A stretch of DNA of 64,000 nt from Excoecaria cochinchinensis (GCA_947683425.1 CANTUQ010000101.1:28667001-28731000); one strand, 5' to 3'. Numbered from the stretch's first letter, positions 11,048 through 24,359 are shown. A program made the numbers and translations. Notes: generated from the sequence alone by a model not told the origin.

Positions 11048-11320
11048 GACGGAAGCTTCTCAAAAATGCCAAACGACGCGCCATTCAGAGAGCGCCACGT
11101 GTCAAAGGACATTATGTCTCTGCGAAGAACGAAGCGTCGCCCTCGGTACACTCACAACATTAAAGGAAAACAGCTGTCTCAGCAGGCGCGTCGCTTCAGA
11201 AAAAGCGCCTGATAAATTCAAAATCGCGCATCAGTACGCGTCCTCGGATCGGGAATTTCCAGAGCCGACCCCATCCGAACGGACCATGCAAAGGCAAATC
11301 CATGCCCGATCGGACCTGTT

Positions 11321-11333
11321 GAGGGGGGACAAG
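11321..11333 (+). other. Polypurine tract of Tat element
   Basis: GAGGGGGGACAAG directly before the TGATAAC start of the 3' LTR. It is the expected plus-strand priming site. Confidence 0.8.
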
Positions 11334-11798
11334 TGATAACACAGCAAATATCATTTGCCTTAAGGCCCATTCAGTCGGCCCACTTAACTGGCAGGGCCCA
11401 AAGCCCATCAGCAAAAGGTATCAGACACGAGCTCCTAGGCGAAGCACATGCCCGATCGGCTGATGTGACCGCCAGTCCTGTCAGCCGCCTGACACAAGGC
11501 AGCACCCATGCCTATCACCTGCTCCATGTCATGTCGCCGGATACCTACTCTGACAGCCAGTAATCACTCCCCAGGCACTCAAGTGCCCCTCAACCATCTC
11601 ATATAAATAGTCCAGCCAACGATGGCACCAGGTATTGAATTCACAACATTATCTCTCTAAAGCACATCTTCTCTAAGCTACTAACTTAAGCTTCGGAGTG
11701 CTCACGCCTGGTCCGACCGGGCTCCTCTTATTGCAGGTTTCTCTCATCCGATCGGATCGTCCTCTCTCCTACAGATAAAGACATATTTGGATTTATCA
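11334..11798 (+). repeat. 3' LTR of Tat element
   Basis: 465 bp and identical by eye to the 5' LTR. It ends TTTATCA, followed by host sequence ATTCA. Confidence 0.95.
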
Positions 11799-12030
11799 AT
11801 TCAAATTCATTTAACTAAACTCTCATATTCAATCATTATTTTATGTATAAACGGTACGTATTTTAAAAAAAAAAATTGCCTCTAATTATGAATCTAATAA
11901 TATCTCATAATATCATTTTACTAATTAAATAATTCTTTGATAAAATTCATATCATATCTTTTCACTAGGTGTGAAACCAACGTATTATTATTACTAGTAT
12001 TAGTTTTCTAAACATATAAATAAAAAAAGT

Positions 12031-12202
12031 TTTCTAACAAATCATAATATATTCCCCAATAAAAAATTTAGGAAAAGGGTGAAAGAGAACTTACTGAATG
12101 TTCGATGAGTTTCCTGATTATGAAATTCTCTAGCTGTCATAGAAAATTACAAACATAAAATTAATGTAATTGTGAAAGTCAAGTTGAAATAAAATAAAAT
12201 AA
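12031..12202 (+). repeat. Flanking direct repeat, copy 2
   Basis: Second copy of the block at 11-182, about 96% identical. The sequences diverge abruptly after the shared AAAATAAAATAA. Confidence 0.85.
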
Positions 12203-13285
12203 GAAGAATGTTCTACGAATTAATAACAGTCCATGAATATAAATTTCCGCAAAAATATTTCTCATGTTCACATGGTGAATACGTGCTAATTACCCCCACG
12301 TGCAAGTGACTGTCAAAAGAAAAACAGACATTATTTTTTCTACAATCGTCAATTTTTTTTCTAAAAATTAAGAGCAGATAGATTAATGAATAAACTGTTA
12401 ATATTTATTACCTTTATATATAGAATAAATTTACTATATAAACTAGATTTATGAATTTATTTATAAATCAAATTTAAATACTCTCTCCGCCATAGTCATT
12501 CCATTTACAAATAAATATCATTTTTCTTTTTAGACCAAAATTAAGAAATTTATTTTTTTACTAATTTTCTAAAAAAGAGACAATTAATTTAATAGTTGTA
12601 TTTTGAAAATTAAACTAATATTTATTATATAAATGACATATTTAAAAGATCATATTCAAACATATCATATTTTTTTTTGAAAGTAAACATTTAATTAATT
12701 AACTGATAATTCTCTTTTCATTTTTTTTATTTTTCTTCGATTATAGTTAAGTTTTCTTTTTAAATTTATAGCTGAATTATTAAATCGTTTAATATATCAT
12801 TATTATCAACAAATATAAATTACTTTACTAATATGCCTTTATTTTTATTTTTATTTTATTTTTTTTGTCGTTACAAGATAGACATATTATTATTAGAAAC
12901 AATCGATTACTATCATACTAACTTATAACAGTTTGTTTCTAATTAATTTAGATACATATTAGACAAAATTTGTTAATCCAAAGGTACAGTATCTTTTTAA
13001 AAAGGAGTTTGTAATATTTTGGAATGCACAAACAAGCTTCCATGAAGATAAATGTTGTCGCTTTTTAGAGTCATGGCCCGCAAATGACTTAGGCGAGGTG
13101 CTAACGCGTTGCCTTCTTCTTCTTCTTTTTTTTTTTTTTTTTCCTTTTATTGGTTTATATATATATTTTATATAATATATATATATATATCTTCCAACCT
13201 TCCATATTCTCTTCATACAAGAAGGTACTATATATATATTTATAGAGAGAGTTGATCATCAGATAGAGATTCAAATAAATTAATA
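12203..13285. other. Intergenic, with possible Stowaway-like MITE
   Basis: AT-rich and without an ORF of note. Around 12480 the sequence ACTCTCTCCGCCATAGTCAT resembles the CTCCCTCCGT end of Stowaway/mariner MITEs, but I could not find its partner end. A T-rich tract at 13120-13145 and TA repeats at 13157-13190 lie just upstream of the peptide gene. Confidence 0.35.
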
Positions 13286-13611
13286 ATGGGTTTGGCAAAG
13301 GGTACCATGACAACTCTTCTTTTTCTATTAATTATTGTTATCATGTCTCATGATTATCCAACAACTGGAGAAGCCAGGCCATTAACAATCAATCATCAAG
13401 GTAATCAATTCAGCCTTTTCTTAATTTTTTAGTTCTTTATATATATATATTGAGAGAATATATTATATATTAATCATATATAGGGAATGCAAAGAAGTTC
13501 TTTGGCAGCTTAGGACTGGAGTGCAAGTGCTGTGATGGTGCTAATGGTGAATGCAGAAGTTCATGGAATTCATCTTGCCACAAGCTTCAATGCCATCCAT
13601 GGAAATACTAA
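13286..13611 (+). CDS. Small secreted cysteine-rich peptide, two exons
   Basis: Exons are 13286-13400 and 13484-13611, separated by an 83-nt intron (AAG|GTAATC, ATATAG|GG). They join in frame into an 80-residue protein. The N-terminus has a hydrophobic core (TLLFLLIIVIM) typical of a signal peptide, ending near GEARP. The mature part has six cysteines spaced C-x-C-C-x8-C-x7-C-x4-C, within ECKCCDG...GECRSSW...C...LQCHPWKY. This pattern and the short conserved-looking Trp/Pro C-terminus suggest an apoplastic signalling or defence-type peptide. I do not recognise the family with certainty. TA-rich TATA candidates lie about 60 and 110 nt upstream. No neighbour within 4 kb informs its role. Confidence 0.68.
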
Positions 13612-16600
13612 ATATTAATGAAGATATCCAACTAAAAAATGCTTTTTAGCGAGGGACAGATCATGTTACATATGAAAAATATAATATAAAGGAAAATAAA
13701 GAGCATGGTTATTTGTCTTAATTATAATGTTGGATATTAAATTCATAATAATATTTAGTATCTTAGCTATTGAAACTTGTTAGAGATTATTATTATTAGC
13801 TATAATGGAATTGTTTCATCACTAATCTTTATTGTATTGTCATAAAGTGAAAAGGCCATACATATATGGTTTTAATTTAATATAATAGTTAATTAATTAT
13901 ATATAATATTGTTGACTATAAGAAAGCCTGTAAGAGGAAGAACAAATTGAAAGGGGTTAAATTTACTTCTCGAAGAAGATCAAATCGAAACTTCTATTTG
14001 AATTGTCTTCTGAACATGATATTTTCTTTTATACATATAAATTTGATCTTTTCTTTTTTCTTTCTTTTGGTTTAAGAAAAACCATAACCTTTAAATTTCA
14101 ATAATTAGAATGATTTTAGTTTAAAATTATGAAACATGTCGATAATATTTTTAATGTTTGAAAGCTTAAAACTGTGGATTTATTTTTAATTTATATGAAT
14201 AAGGTATAAACAAGTATTATATAGAAGCTAATACCGTCATCATCGTGAGCAAAGATGGTGCTTATCTAGTCATTTTCTTGATTGAATGATGAGTACTTAC
14301 ATTATGTGCAACAAGCAACTCTATCACCCTTTGCCCGCGCTTTCACGTAATTTCAATTTCAATTTCAATTATTTTGGATAGAGTGAGAGAAATAAATGAT
14401 TGATTTCATCCTTAAAACGACAGAAAGGACAAAAGCAAATTAATTGCTTGCAAATAAGAGTAAGAGCACCAATTGAAAAACTTTTTTTATATATAAATTC
14501 GAAACTTAATAATCAATACCACTAAATTAAATTAATTTTATTCATACATATTAATAAATTTAAAATTTATTTTTAATTTATTCTATTTGAATTCTACAAA
14601 GATATATATAAATGAAAAGCTCCCTTTTAATTGTTTATAGAATTAATTTAGTTTTCGTATAAAACAATAATAATAATTTAGTTCATTCCTAGTTTAAAAA
14701 TCTTAGAATATAAACTGTACTATTAATTCCATTAATAGATTTGTAAGTAATTAAAGTACAATTGTGATGAGTAAAGTAGAGCACAAGAACATGATAAGCT
14801 TAGTATATGATAAACCTATCATGATAATAATATATAAATATAACATTTTTTTAACAAGAAAAAACAATAATATATAAATGACCAAATTTATGAGAACCAA
14901 TTAATCAAAGTTCATATAGCAAATGTAGCCACGTGAAAGCTGTGATGTAATATCATCAATTGGGTTATTATATTCCCGAACCCAAACAAGAATATTGGAA
15001 TATATTTATATGGTTGTTCATCACCTTCTTGCAATTTGACTAGCTACTTGTACTTCAAATATATTTATTCCAATATTAAATTTAAAAATTAAAATAAAAT
15101 AAAAATCAAACCCTCCATTTAATTATTCCATAAATAAGTTTTGAATTAATTTCACAAATAGAAGTTCCAAAATTTTCTGGAAATCACTACTCTCAACTTT
15201 ATGATTTTCCAATTCATTATGTGTCCTGTACCTATCCTTCCTTTTTTCACCTCAGATTCTTAATAATTGAAATTCTTAATACATCACAACCATAAATTTT
15301 TGTTTTGACAAATTTTTTAGTATTTCTTGATTTAACATATATCAAAGTTCCAGCCAAATCTTGTTTTTTCTGGCTTCTTTCATCTTTAAAATTCAAAACA
15401 ATACATTTAATTTTTTTACGAATTAACTAATATACAATCATGCAAAGAAAAGAAACAAAAAAATAATACGAGAATTTAACGAGATTCAGAATGTCTACGA
15501 ACTCGAATAATAGTTGAGGATGTGTTTCGCTACGAAAAAAATGAACAATCTTATTTAATCGTGTTAATTGGATTTAAAATTAAAATGAAATTCTAAAAGA
15601 AATAAAACAAATCTAGACTCTCGCCTTCAGCTATTAAAATATATTTTCATTTTTTGGATCGACCGTGAACTTTTCAAATTGGATTGCAATTTTCGTCCAT
15701 TAAAGTTAAAGACACGAAATGAATCTTGACGAATTGATTTTCATATTAATAATTGGAATTCTTAATTTTGATAGCCAAACAATTGAATTGGTCCCAAGGA
15801 GAAATTTCAGTCAATGTAATTTTGCATGATTTAACTTTGTTTTTATTGTAAGGGGAATAACTACTTGTCCTCTTGCATGCATCAACAGATCAAATTATCC
15901 CTATGAATACTTTACTCAATCCTTTGAAACTTTCAATGAAAATGTCAAACCAGCCTAAGATATATGCATTGTTTCAAACGTAGGACTTATTTAAAATTCA
16001 TTTCAACTCTCCAAATATTAATACATAAAAGATAAATATGTTTCCTTAAGTTATATTCTCTCCAATCTTTCAAGAATTTGGATCTGAAATCTTGTAATAG
16101 AAAGTCAAAAATTTTATTTACTGTATAGAACTTGAATGATGATTTTCAACCCAATGAATCATCCATAAAAATATTACCCATTTCAAACCACCAGTACTTA
16201 TCTTAGTGGTCAACACTCAGATACATTCAAATGACATCTATATTGAATTAGGTATCATCTTCTATTTTATAAAGAAAATATTACCATTTCAATTCCAATT
16301 GTTTTGAGAAAAATATAATTAAAAGAAGAAAAAAGTAATATTAAAAAGAATTACAAGAATTTAACACATTCTTTCTATTTTAGATGTAATTATCCAAAAA
16401 AAATAAAAGAAATTACATCTATGAATAACCAAAAAGCTTATGGCTGGGAATGAAAAGTAAAAGCATGGAAAAGGATTTGGACATATGGCATGACATGATG
16501 AGGCTTCTAGATCAAAAAGGCCTGCATGCCCTAGAAAATGAAAACCACTTTTCTCACACATTTTATTATTAAAGTAAGTCCCCTTTAGATGCACTTATCC

Positions 16601-18163
16601 TATGCTATCCAAAAGGAATATTTGATAGCTAATGAAATTCTTTACAACATATTCATTCTATAATAATATGCCTTTCGCTGGTCAAAGTATTTAGATTTGG
16701 TGTTCTAAATGAATCTATATAACCATGCCAAAATCACATATTACTAATCTAAAAACTTTTATCTAAATCAGATTATTCACATGCATTTATAAATTCGGCA
16801 CGTGAAATTCTTCACTGTAATTAACAGATAAATTTTTTAACTAATTTTATATTTGTAAATTCAAAATCAATTTTCTTAATTCTGTAAATATATATGTGTG
16901 TTCTTTAAAAATAAATAAATTAAAATAAAGGCATTAAATGGTAGTTGTCAAAATTACAATCGACAAGATATATATATATATGGAATGATGAGAGTTTGAT
17001 TAATTAAATTGTATCAGAATTAATAATAAGTAATTAATTAGGAGTATAATTACTTTTTATATTATATTTTAGAATATTAAATTATCAGTTTGCTCTCTTT
17101 ATGCGATATTTTCCTTTTGAAAACGGAGAAGATATATATGGATTTGGATTCCTACATTATCATCTTTGTTTCTGTTTCGATCATCAATTGTTTTCTACTA
17201 AAGCAGGGAATTAGAGGGAACCTTATCAAGAAATCATATGTTCTTCTAATCTCTTATTATTATTAATTTGGCTTTGGCAACATCAAAAGTAGCAATAAAA
17301 TACAAGACCTCCTCCTAATCATTACAAGATTAGGATCATTATTATTTTGAATATCCTCACAAAACAGCCATTAAAAAAAGTAAATAAAAGGTCCATCCTT
17401 GGACACGTCATTTCATTATTGCAATAGTAATTTAAGCCCCATAGCCAATTACTACTATTATTTATATATATATATATATATATAATTATATTTCTCCGAA
17501 CAAAAGTGATGAAATTCGAAATTCAAACTTTACTCAATTTGAGTGGATAATCAGACTCTCTAGTGAAATTTATCTTCAGCCGTTAAAGAGATGAAGCTGC
17601 ATTATATATAGCAGCTGAAGTTGTCTTCATGACTGGATCACAAGTTCTTCAGTTTTGCTATACACATGTGCAGTAAATGATCAGACAGCATAACTTTTCA
17701 CCCAATTGAATCAAAAGTGTTCCCGCTTTATTATTATATTATTCATATTTTATTTTTTTCCGCACTTTATTTTTGTTTACTTAAAAAAAAAAGCATAACA
17801 TCTAATTATAATTATAAATATTATTAAAAAAATAAAAATTAAATTTTTTCATAATTTTAATCGAATACATGCCATATTAGACTAGATAAAAAACAAAAAG
17901 CATAATGGTTAATTACAATTATAAATGTCACTACAAACAATTTAATTTAAGACTTTTTTGCACTTTTAATTAATTGAGTATTGATGATGATCTTTCTCTA
18001 CCTTATTAATCATATTTATAAAAACGTTCTCCAGTCTGCTAGATATTTAGAATATAATTTTCCTAATTAGCTAATAAAGAATAATAGTATATATATACCT
18101 AAGTGTATACATAAATAAAACATAAAAATTGTGCCTGTAATGTTTGCTAAGATGTTCTCAAGA
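13612..18163. other. Gene-poor intergenic DNA
   Basis: No coding gene, RNA gene or complete transposon recognised in about 4.5 kb. It contains TA microsatellites (for example 17463-17484), short remnants such as a stretch near 15470-15540 reminiscent of decayed LTR sequence, and only short random ORFs. A diverged or single-exon non-coding gene could be missed. Confidence 0.4.
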
Positions 18164-18411
18164 GAACATCCAATCGATAGATATTGGTTTCAACGTACTA
18201 GTCTCGAGTTTGAGCTTTCGCTCCTCCTTTTTTTCTATAAAAAAAATGTCAACTAAGATAATAAATCAATAAAAAATGATATAGTAAATTGGAACATCCA
18301 AACGATAGATATTAATTTCAACATACTGATCTCAAGTTTGAGCCTCCACTCCTCCTTCTTTTCTATAAAAAAAATGTTGGCTAAGATAATAAATCAATAA
18401 AAATGATATAG
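18164..18411 (+). repeat. Tandem ~128-bp repeat, SINE-like
   Basis: Two direct copies start at 18164 and 18292, both with GAACATCCA followed by GATAGATATT. Each contains CTCGAGTTTGAGC or CTCAAGTTTGAGC, loosely like a Pol III B box, then CTCCTCC and a T-rich stretch, and ends AATCAATAAAAA...ATGATATAG. They could be a dimeric tRNA-derived SINE or a simple local duplication. Confidence 0.5.
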
Positions 18412-18781
18412 CTATTTATGTACCTTGCAGAGGAGATGGATTCAATATGTCATATATTTCAAATGTATTTAAAATTGACCGTTAATATAAAAAAATTATT
18501 TTTTTATCCAACAGTCAATCTTTACTAACATAAAATATATCTGATGTACTGAATATATACAAAATTAAATCAGGTGGTTTCCCAATATATATATATATGT
18601 AAACCCATATTCAGATACCTGAACTTGTCAACAAAAATTAATGAATACCTAAACTTAGAGAACGACCGAATAAACGCCTAAACTATTTAATTTTAATACT
18701 TTTAAACACAAATTTCAAATTGCATGGAGACAGCTAAACGCGTGTGATTCAGTCACATGCATCTAGCAGTCCACCGACTGA

Positions 18782-19309
18782 ATGATCGACACGTATCAAT
18801 CTTTTTCACCTTTCTTTTTCTTCTCTCCTTTGAAATCGTTCTTCTTCTCCTCTGAGTCCTCAGCTTCCACTCCTAAACCCATCTCTCCCACTACCAATTC
18901 CTTCTCTTTCTCTGACTCCAACTCTAATTTTCCTCCCGATTTTGCTGCAATCTTTGCTTCCCAATGGTTCTTCTTCTCCTCTCCTGACCGCTCCAACTCC
19001 ATTATGGAGCTCTCAAAAATACTACAATTGGGCCCGAAAATGAGCAAGAAAATGTTGTGTGATGAGTTAGCGAAGGTTTAAGAGAGCGTGGCGGCACCAG
19101 AGTTACTGGATTTACTAAGAAGGCAGTGGAGGATAGGAAAAGACGGGAGCGTGAGTGAGAACGCGATGGCAGATAGGCTATCGTCAAGGACGAAGGCGGT
19201 GGTTGGAAGGGCAGATTTGTTGAAAACGAACACAATAGTGAAAGTGGTGGAGATTTTGGATCCGATGCAGTGTGTAAAGATTTTGGATCCGATACAAAGG
19301 TTATTTTGA
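18782..19309 (+). pseudogene. Captured host gene fragment, DOG1-domain-like
   Basis: One reading frame of about 175 codons with a single in-frame TAA at 19079-19081. The first half is rich in Ser, Phe and Pro. The second half reads ESVAAPELLDLLRR...RADLLKTNTIVKVVEILDPMQ, which looks to me like part of the DOG1/TGA-type domain (typical pattern: VVEILxPxQxxxFLxA). The usual end of that domain is missing: a short ILDP repeat precedes the stop. There is no intron or promoter evidence. It sits between the MULE-like left end and the copia insertion, so it is read as a captured fragment and not a working gene. Family assignment is from recall. Confidence 0.45.
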
Positions 19310-19700
19310 TTGTTAGAAGTTTGTTTTTTAATAATTACTAGTGGATTGGCCAGTGATTTGAAAGATCTATTATTAAGTTTTTAATTAGATTTTGGATTCT
19401 CTGGGTTTCGAGTTCCAGCACGAAGTCAATGTTAAGAAAAGGAACATGATGGCATCCACAAGCAGCCATCCTGCATCTGCATCTTTTTCCACCCTTTTGT
19501 GCCATTCTGCATCTTTTTTTGTTCTATCTGAAATTGTTTGCACACTCATTATTGAGAGTTGCTATTTATTAGTAAATTCAATTACTCATTCTTCTTTTTT
19601 TTTTTTTTTTGTTAAGATGAAATTTCAATTGTTTAGGAGGTAATGAGTTTGAAATGATTCAAAACCATGGATTCAAGGCCAGTTTGGAGGAGAGATTTTG

Positions 19701-19911
19701 TGTAATAAGATAAACAAAAATGTATATTTTTATTTTTTATTCACTTTTCCTTAAACTTGTTATTCTTTTATTCTTTTATTCTTTCCTTCCCCTGTACTCC
19801 TTTTTATCCTTTGTCTTTTTCTTTTCCCTGTATATATACTTTCAATTTCAATTAATGAAAGCGTGGGATTCATTTCACTCAATTTTAAGATCTATTCCCA
19901 CGATTTTAGCA
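19701..19911 (+). repeat. 5' LTR of copia element
   Basis: 211 bp, beginning TGTAATAAGATAAA. It contains TATATATAC and a TTTCAATTTCAATTAATGAAA stretch, and ends CGATTTTAGCA. The 3' copy lacks a short segment near the end. Confidence 0.82.
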
Positions 19912-19923
19912 TGGTATCAGAGC
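19912..19923 (+). other. Primer-binding site, initiator tRNA-Met
   Basis: TGGTATCAGAGC, the classic plant copia site, directly after the LTR. Confidence 0.92.
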
Positions 19924-22900
19924 AACAATAACCGCAGATCTTTTTTTCTCAGCTCTTTTTCCTTCCTTTACTTTTTACCCAAACACATTTTCATTGTTAC
20001 TATTCATTATCTTCCTTCAAGATCTGTGCAAATCTGCAAATGGCTAAGCCCGAAGATAATCCCTCTCATCCATTTTACCTTCATCCTAATGAGAATCCAT
20101 CTGCAATTCTTGTTTCTCCACCCCTAGATGCCTCTAACTATTATACCTGGTCAAGATCCATGTTGCGTTTTGAAGTCTAAGAACAAGGTGAAGTTTGTTG
20201 ATGGCTCTTTACCAGTTCTAAGATGCGATGATTCAACATTTGATGCTTGGGATCGTTGCAATACCACTGTTCTCACTTGGATCACGAATTCCATTTCATC
20301 CACCATTAAACAGAGCGTTATGTGGATTGAAACTACTGCTAACCTTTGGAAGGAGCTTTGTGACCGTTTTTTCCAAGGTGATTTTGTACGCATCTCGGAC
20401 TTGCAAAATGAGATTGCTCTTCTTACTCAAGGTGATATTTCTGTTACTGAGTATTATACAAAGCTCAGGACCATTTGGGTTGAATTGTATAATTTTCATC
20501 CAATTCCTGCTTGTGAATGTATTCCTTCCTGTGAGTGTAATGCACATGGTGTAATTCATGGTTATGGGCAATCTGACCAGATCATAAAATTCCTTAGGGG
20601 ATTAAATGTTAATTTCTCTAGTATTAATTAATAGGTACTGATGATGAAACCGTTACCTTCACTTAATAAAGTTTTCTACATGGCCATTCAGCAGGAAAGA
20701 CAAATTATAAATCCTGGAGTTTGTACAAAGATGAATGATTTTGTTGCTTTCACTGCCAAACGTTTAACTCCAAATTCTTGGAAGCAAAATGTCAAAAATA
20801 CAACAAATTCACAAAATAAGAAGCCTCTTTGCACTTATTGTAGCGTTGTTATAAAAAGCATGGATATCCTCCAGGTTATGGCACAAAGCAAAGGAATTAT
20901 GGCAGCAAGAAAAACAATGTTGGTGCTAATAATGTTTAATCCAGGCAATCTGATTCTAACGATGTTGTTGCAGATTCTTCTTCTTGTTTTAACATGTCTG
21001 AGTTTCCTTTCATAAAAGAGCAATGCCAGCAACTTCTTGTCATGCTGCAGACTAATCAAAGTCAGGTTTCAAAAGCTGCTGCTACTATAAATCTGGCTAT
21101 GATCAGGAAAGGAACAGTATCTGGATGTACAACCAACCCGTCAGTTTTCTATTCAAACAACAATTTTGGTATTGTTTTATCATCTTCAAATAATCTCAAT
21201 CACATAAACAAAATGAAATGGATTGTGGATTCAGGAACTACTTATCATATTACTTGTAATTCTTCTGTATTTTATTCTACTCGTGTTATCAAAAATTTTA
21301 TAGTTCATCTTCCAAATGGCCAGAAATTAGATGTTACTCTAATTGGCAGCATAAAATTCAATGATCAGTTGACATTGACATATATGCCTTATGTGCTGAA
21401 TTTTTCTTTCAATCTAATCTCTATTAGTAGGCTTGCTGACAATGACATATGTTGCTTATTCTTGCGAAATTATTGTTTCATACAGGATATGACTCGGTGG
21501 AGGATGATTGGATTAGCTAAACTTCAAGGGAGGCTTTACCACTTAGTTCTAACACATTCTGCTTCTTCATGCAAGCAATATTGTTTTTTATCTTGTAATA
21601 TAACACATTTCGTTCATTCTTTACATGTATTGCCTAAGTTTGATATTTGGCATTTTAGACTTGGTCATGTTTCTCAGAGTAGGACCAATCTATTACTCAA
21701 AGATATTTCTTCTCTCAATGTCAATACTGATCATTCTTATGATGTATGTCATTTAGCAAAACAGAAACGTTTGAGTTTTTCGTTAAGTCAATCCAAAACT
21801 GCCTCCTATTTTGATTTGGTACATATTGATATATGGGGTCCAGTTTTACCTTCTCTTGATGGTTGCAGTTATTTGCTGACAATTGTTGATGATTATTCTC
21901 ATTTCACATTGAGTTATTTGCTGATGTTCAAATCTGAAGTTAGACAAATAATGCAAGATTTTTGCAAAATGGTCGAAGTTCAATATAATAGCAAAGTGAA
22001 GAGTATTCGGAGTGACAATGGCCATGAGTTTAATAATCCTACTTTTTATGCTTCTCATGGTATTGTTCATCAGTTGTCTTGTGTGGAAACTACTGAACAG
22101 AATAGTATTGTTGAGCGCAAACACCAACACATTTTGAATGTTACTCAAACTTTGCTTTTTCAAAGCCATTTACTAAAAAAATTTTAGTCCTTTGCCCTTT
22201 CTCATGCTATCTTCCTTATAAATAGACTCCCATCTCCCGTGATAAACAATTCAACTCCCTACGAAAAATTGCGGGGCCTCAAACCCGATTATTACAAGTC
22301 GAGGGCATTTGGTTGTCTATGTTATGCTTCCACAATTAAACAGAGTCATACCTAGTTGGACCCTAGGGCTTTGAAATGTGTCTTTTTGGGCTATAGAGAT
22401 GGTATAAAGGGCTATCAAGTAATGGACTTACAACCCAAGAGGGTTCTGGTATCCAAAAATGTTCTCTTTTATGAGAATATCTTTCCTTATTCCTCTGCCA
22501 CAGCTGAATCTGGTAACGTTACTTTTACTCTTCCTCACACTGTACCTAATTTTTCTTATTCTTCTTCTTCTTCTTCTCTTCCATCTCTTCGCCACTCTAT
22601 TAGACCTACCAGAGCTCCTACTTATCTTCATGATTACCATTGTAATCTTCTTACTTCTGGTTTTGCTTTGTCTATTTTTTAACCCGGAGTACCTCATCCC
22701 ATATCTACAACTTTGGGTTATGACAAATTGTCTTTATCCTATAAGTCTTTTGCTCTCAATATTACATGTACCTTTGAACTCAAGTTTTATCTTCAAGCTT
22801 CTAAAAATCCTTATTGGGTTGTTGCTATGAATGATGAGCTACAGGCCCTTGAGCAAAATAAAACATGGGTTATTACTTCTTTACCACCTGGTAAGAGTCC

Positions 22901-24359
22901 TGTGAGTTGTCGGTGGGTGTATCGAATTAAATATAATTAAGATGGCTCTATTGACAAGTATAAAGCAAGGTTGGTTGGCCATGGATTCACTCAACATATC
23001 GATATGGATTACTTTGATACTTTTTCACCTGTTGCAAAACTCACAACAATTCGGGTTTTGTTAGCTTTATCTGCTATGAATAATTGGCATGTTAAGCAAC
23101 TTGACATTAACAATGCTTATTTGCATGGGGATTTAATTGAGGAATTTTACATGACCAGGGTATAATGCTTCAGTTCCTTCTAGTGCAGTTTGTAACTTGC
23201 AGAAATCCCTCTATGGTCTTAAGCAAGCTAGATGCCAATGGAACATTAAATTAAATGAAGTTTTGCTTAGCCAGTCTTTTGTACAGGCTCCCTCTGACCG
23301 CTCTTTGTTTATAAAGCATTCCTCTTCTTCTTTTACTGCACATTTAGTATATGTTGATGATGTTATTATTGCTAGTAATGATTCGACTGCCATTTTGAAA
23401 ATTAAATCATTTTTACATGATTCCTTCAAGATCAAGGATCTTGGCCCATTAAAATATTTTTTGGGTTTTGAAGTTGTTCGGAGTTCCAAAGGTATCTTTT
23501 TTTGTTAGCGCAAATATACTCTGGATATTCTACATGAGTTTGGTTTCCTTGACAGTAAGCCAGTTTCAACTCCCATGCACTATAAGAAAATTAATTTTTC
23601 ACGACCAAAAATTAGCAAAGGGATGAAAATTCGGTCGTAAGAATATACCAATAGCAAAAGGAAATAAATCCGGTCATTAATTCTTAAATTTTATTACCAT
23701 TTAACGAATGGCTTAAAATCCGATCTTTGAAACATTGTAAATCTGGTCGTTATTAGTCTAGAAAAATTGGCAGGACTTCTATAAAGATTACCTCCAAAAT
23801 CATTGCGCATTATTTAATCTATACCCACACAAAACTGCCATACCTACACAAAACTAAGGTGAAAAACGTCAAAAAATAGCAAACCCACGAGATGAAAAAA
23901 CAGCAAAAAAATGCAAAACCCTTTTCTTATCTTCCAAACATAAACTAATTCTAATAGAAATGGCAGTCGTAGTAGAAGCAATAGGTTCATTTATATTTTG
24001 CAAGATCCATATTTCATCAGTCTAGGGTTTAATTTCATCGATGATTACAGGTGAGAAACTGAAAAAACTTATTTCTCTTCTCTCTTAATACCAGTTAAAT
24101 ATATATTTATTTCTAATCTTCTCTTCTTCCTGTTGAATTGGAAAATAGGGCATACCAACTCTGAGATGTTTTGAGGATTTGCATTTCTGCTAAACTAATC
24201 GATTTGTTATCATAGGTAAGTTCAATGAATTGGGTATTTTTGATATTCTGATTTTTTGATTTCGAAATCGTATCTGCTACCTTTCTGGGTTTGCATATTT
24301 CTTTATCTTGTTTATGGTTTTGTTGGAAAAAGATTGATTTGATTAGGTGATATGTGATT

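Larger units (their letters stand above)
1633..11798 (+). mobile_element. Tat-lineage Ty3 LTR retrotransposon, complete
   Basis: A 10,166-bp element with two 465-bp LTRs (TGATAACACAGC at the start, TTTATCA at the end) that appear identical base for base. Inside are a primer-binding site directly after the 5' LTR, one long gag-pol frame, a tandem-repeat tract, an antisense gene, and a G-rich polypurine tract before the 3' LTR. The second RNase H domain between RT/RNase H and integrase, and the large region downstream of pol, place it in the Tat group. Its GC content is clearly above that of the flanking DNA. Identical LTRs indicate a recent insertion. However, the five bases on the left (ATACC) and right (ATTCA) do not match, so no target-site duplication is visible. 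Confidence 0.93.

Noticed and set aside
12959..13216. 85-codon minus-strand ORF
   Set aside because: Built largely from a microsatellite and a T-rich tract (KKKKKRRRR, YIYYIKYIY). It sits in the promoter area of the peptide gene.
16361..16594. 77-codon minus-strand ORF
   Set aside because: No domain, no splice partners, and random-looking Phe/Cys-rich translation.
19392..20127. ORFs of 83 and 135 codons around the copia 5' LTR
   Set aside because: They cross the LTR and primer-binding site and are rich in Phe, Leu and Ser from T-rich DNA.
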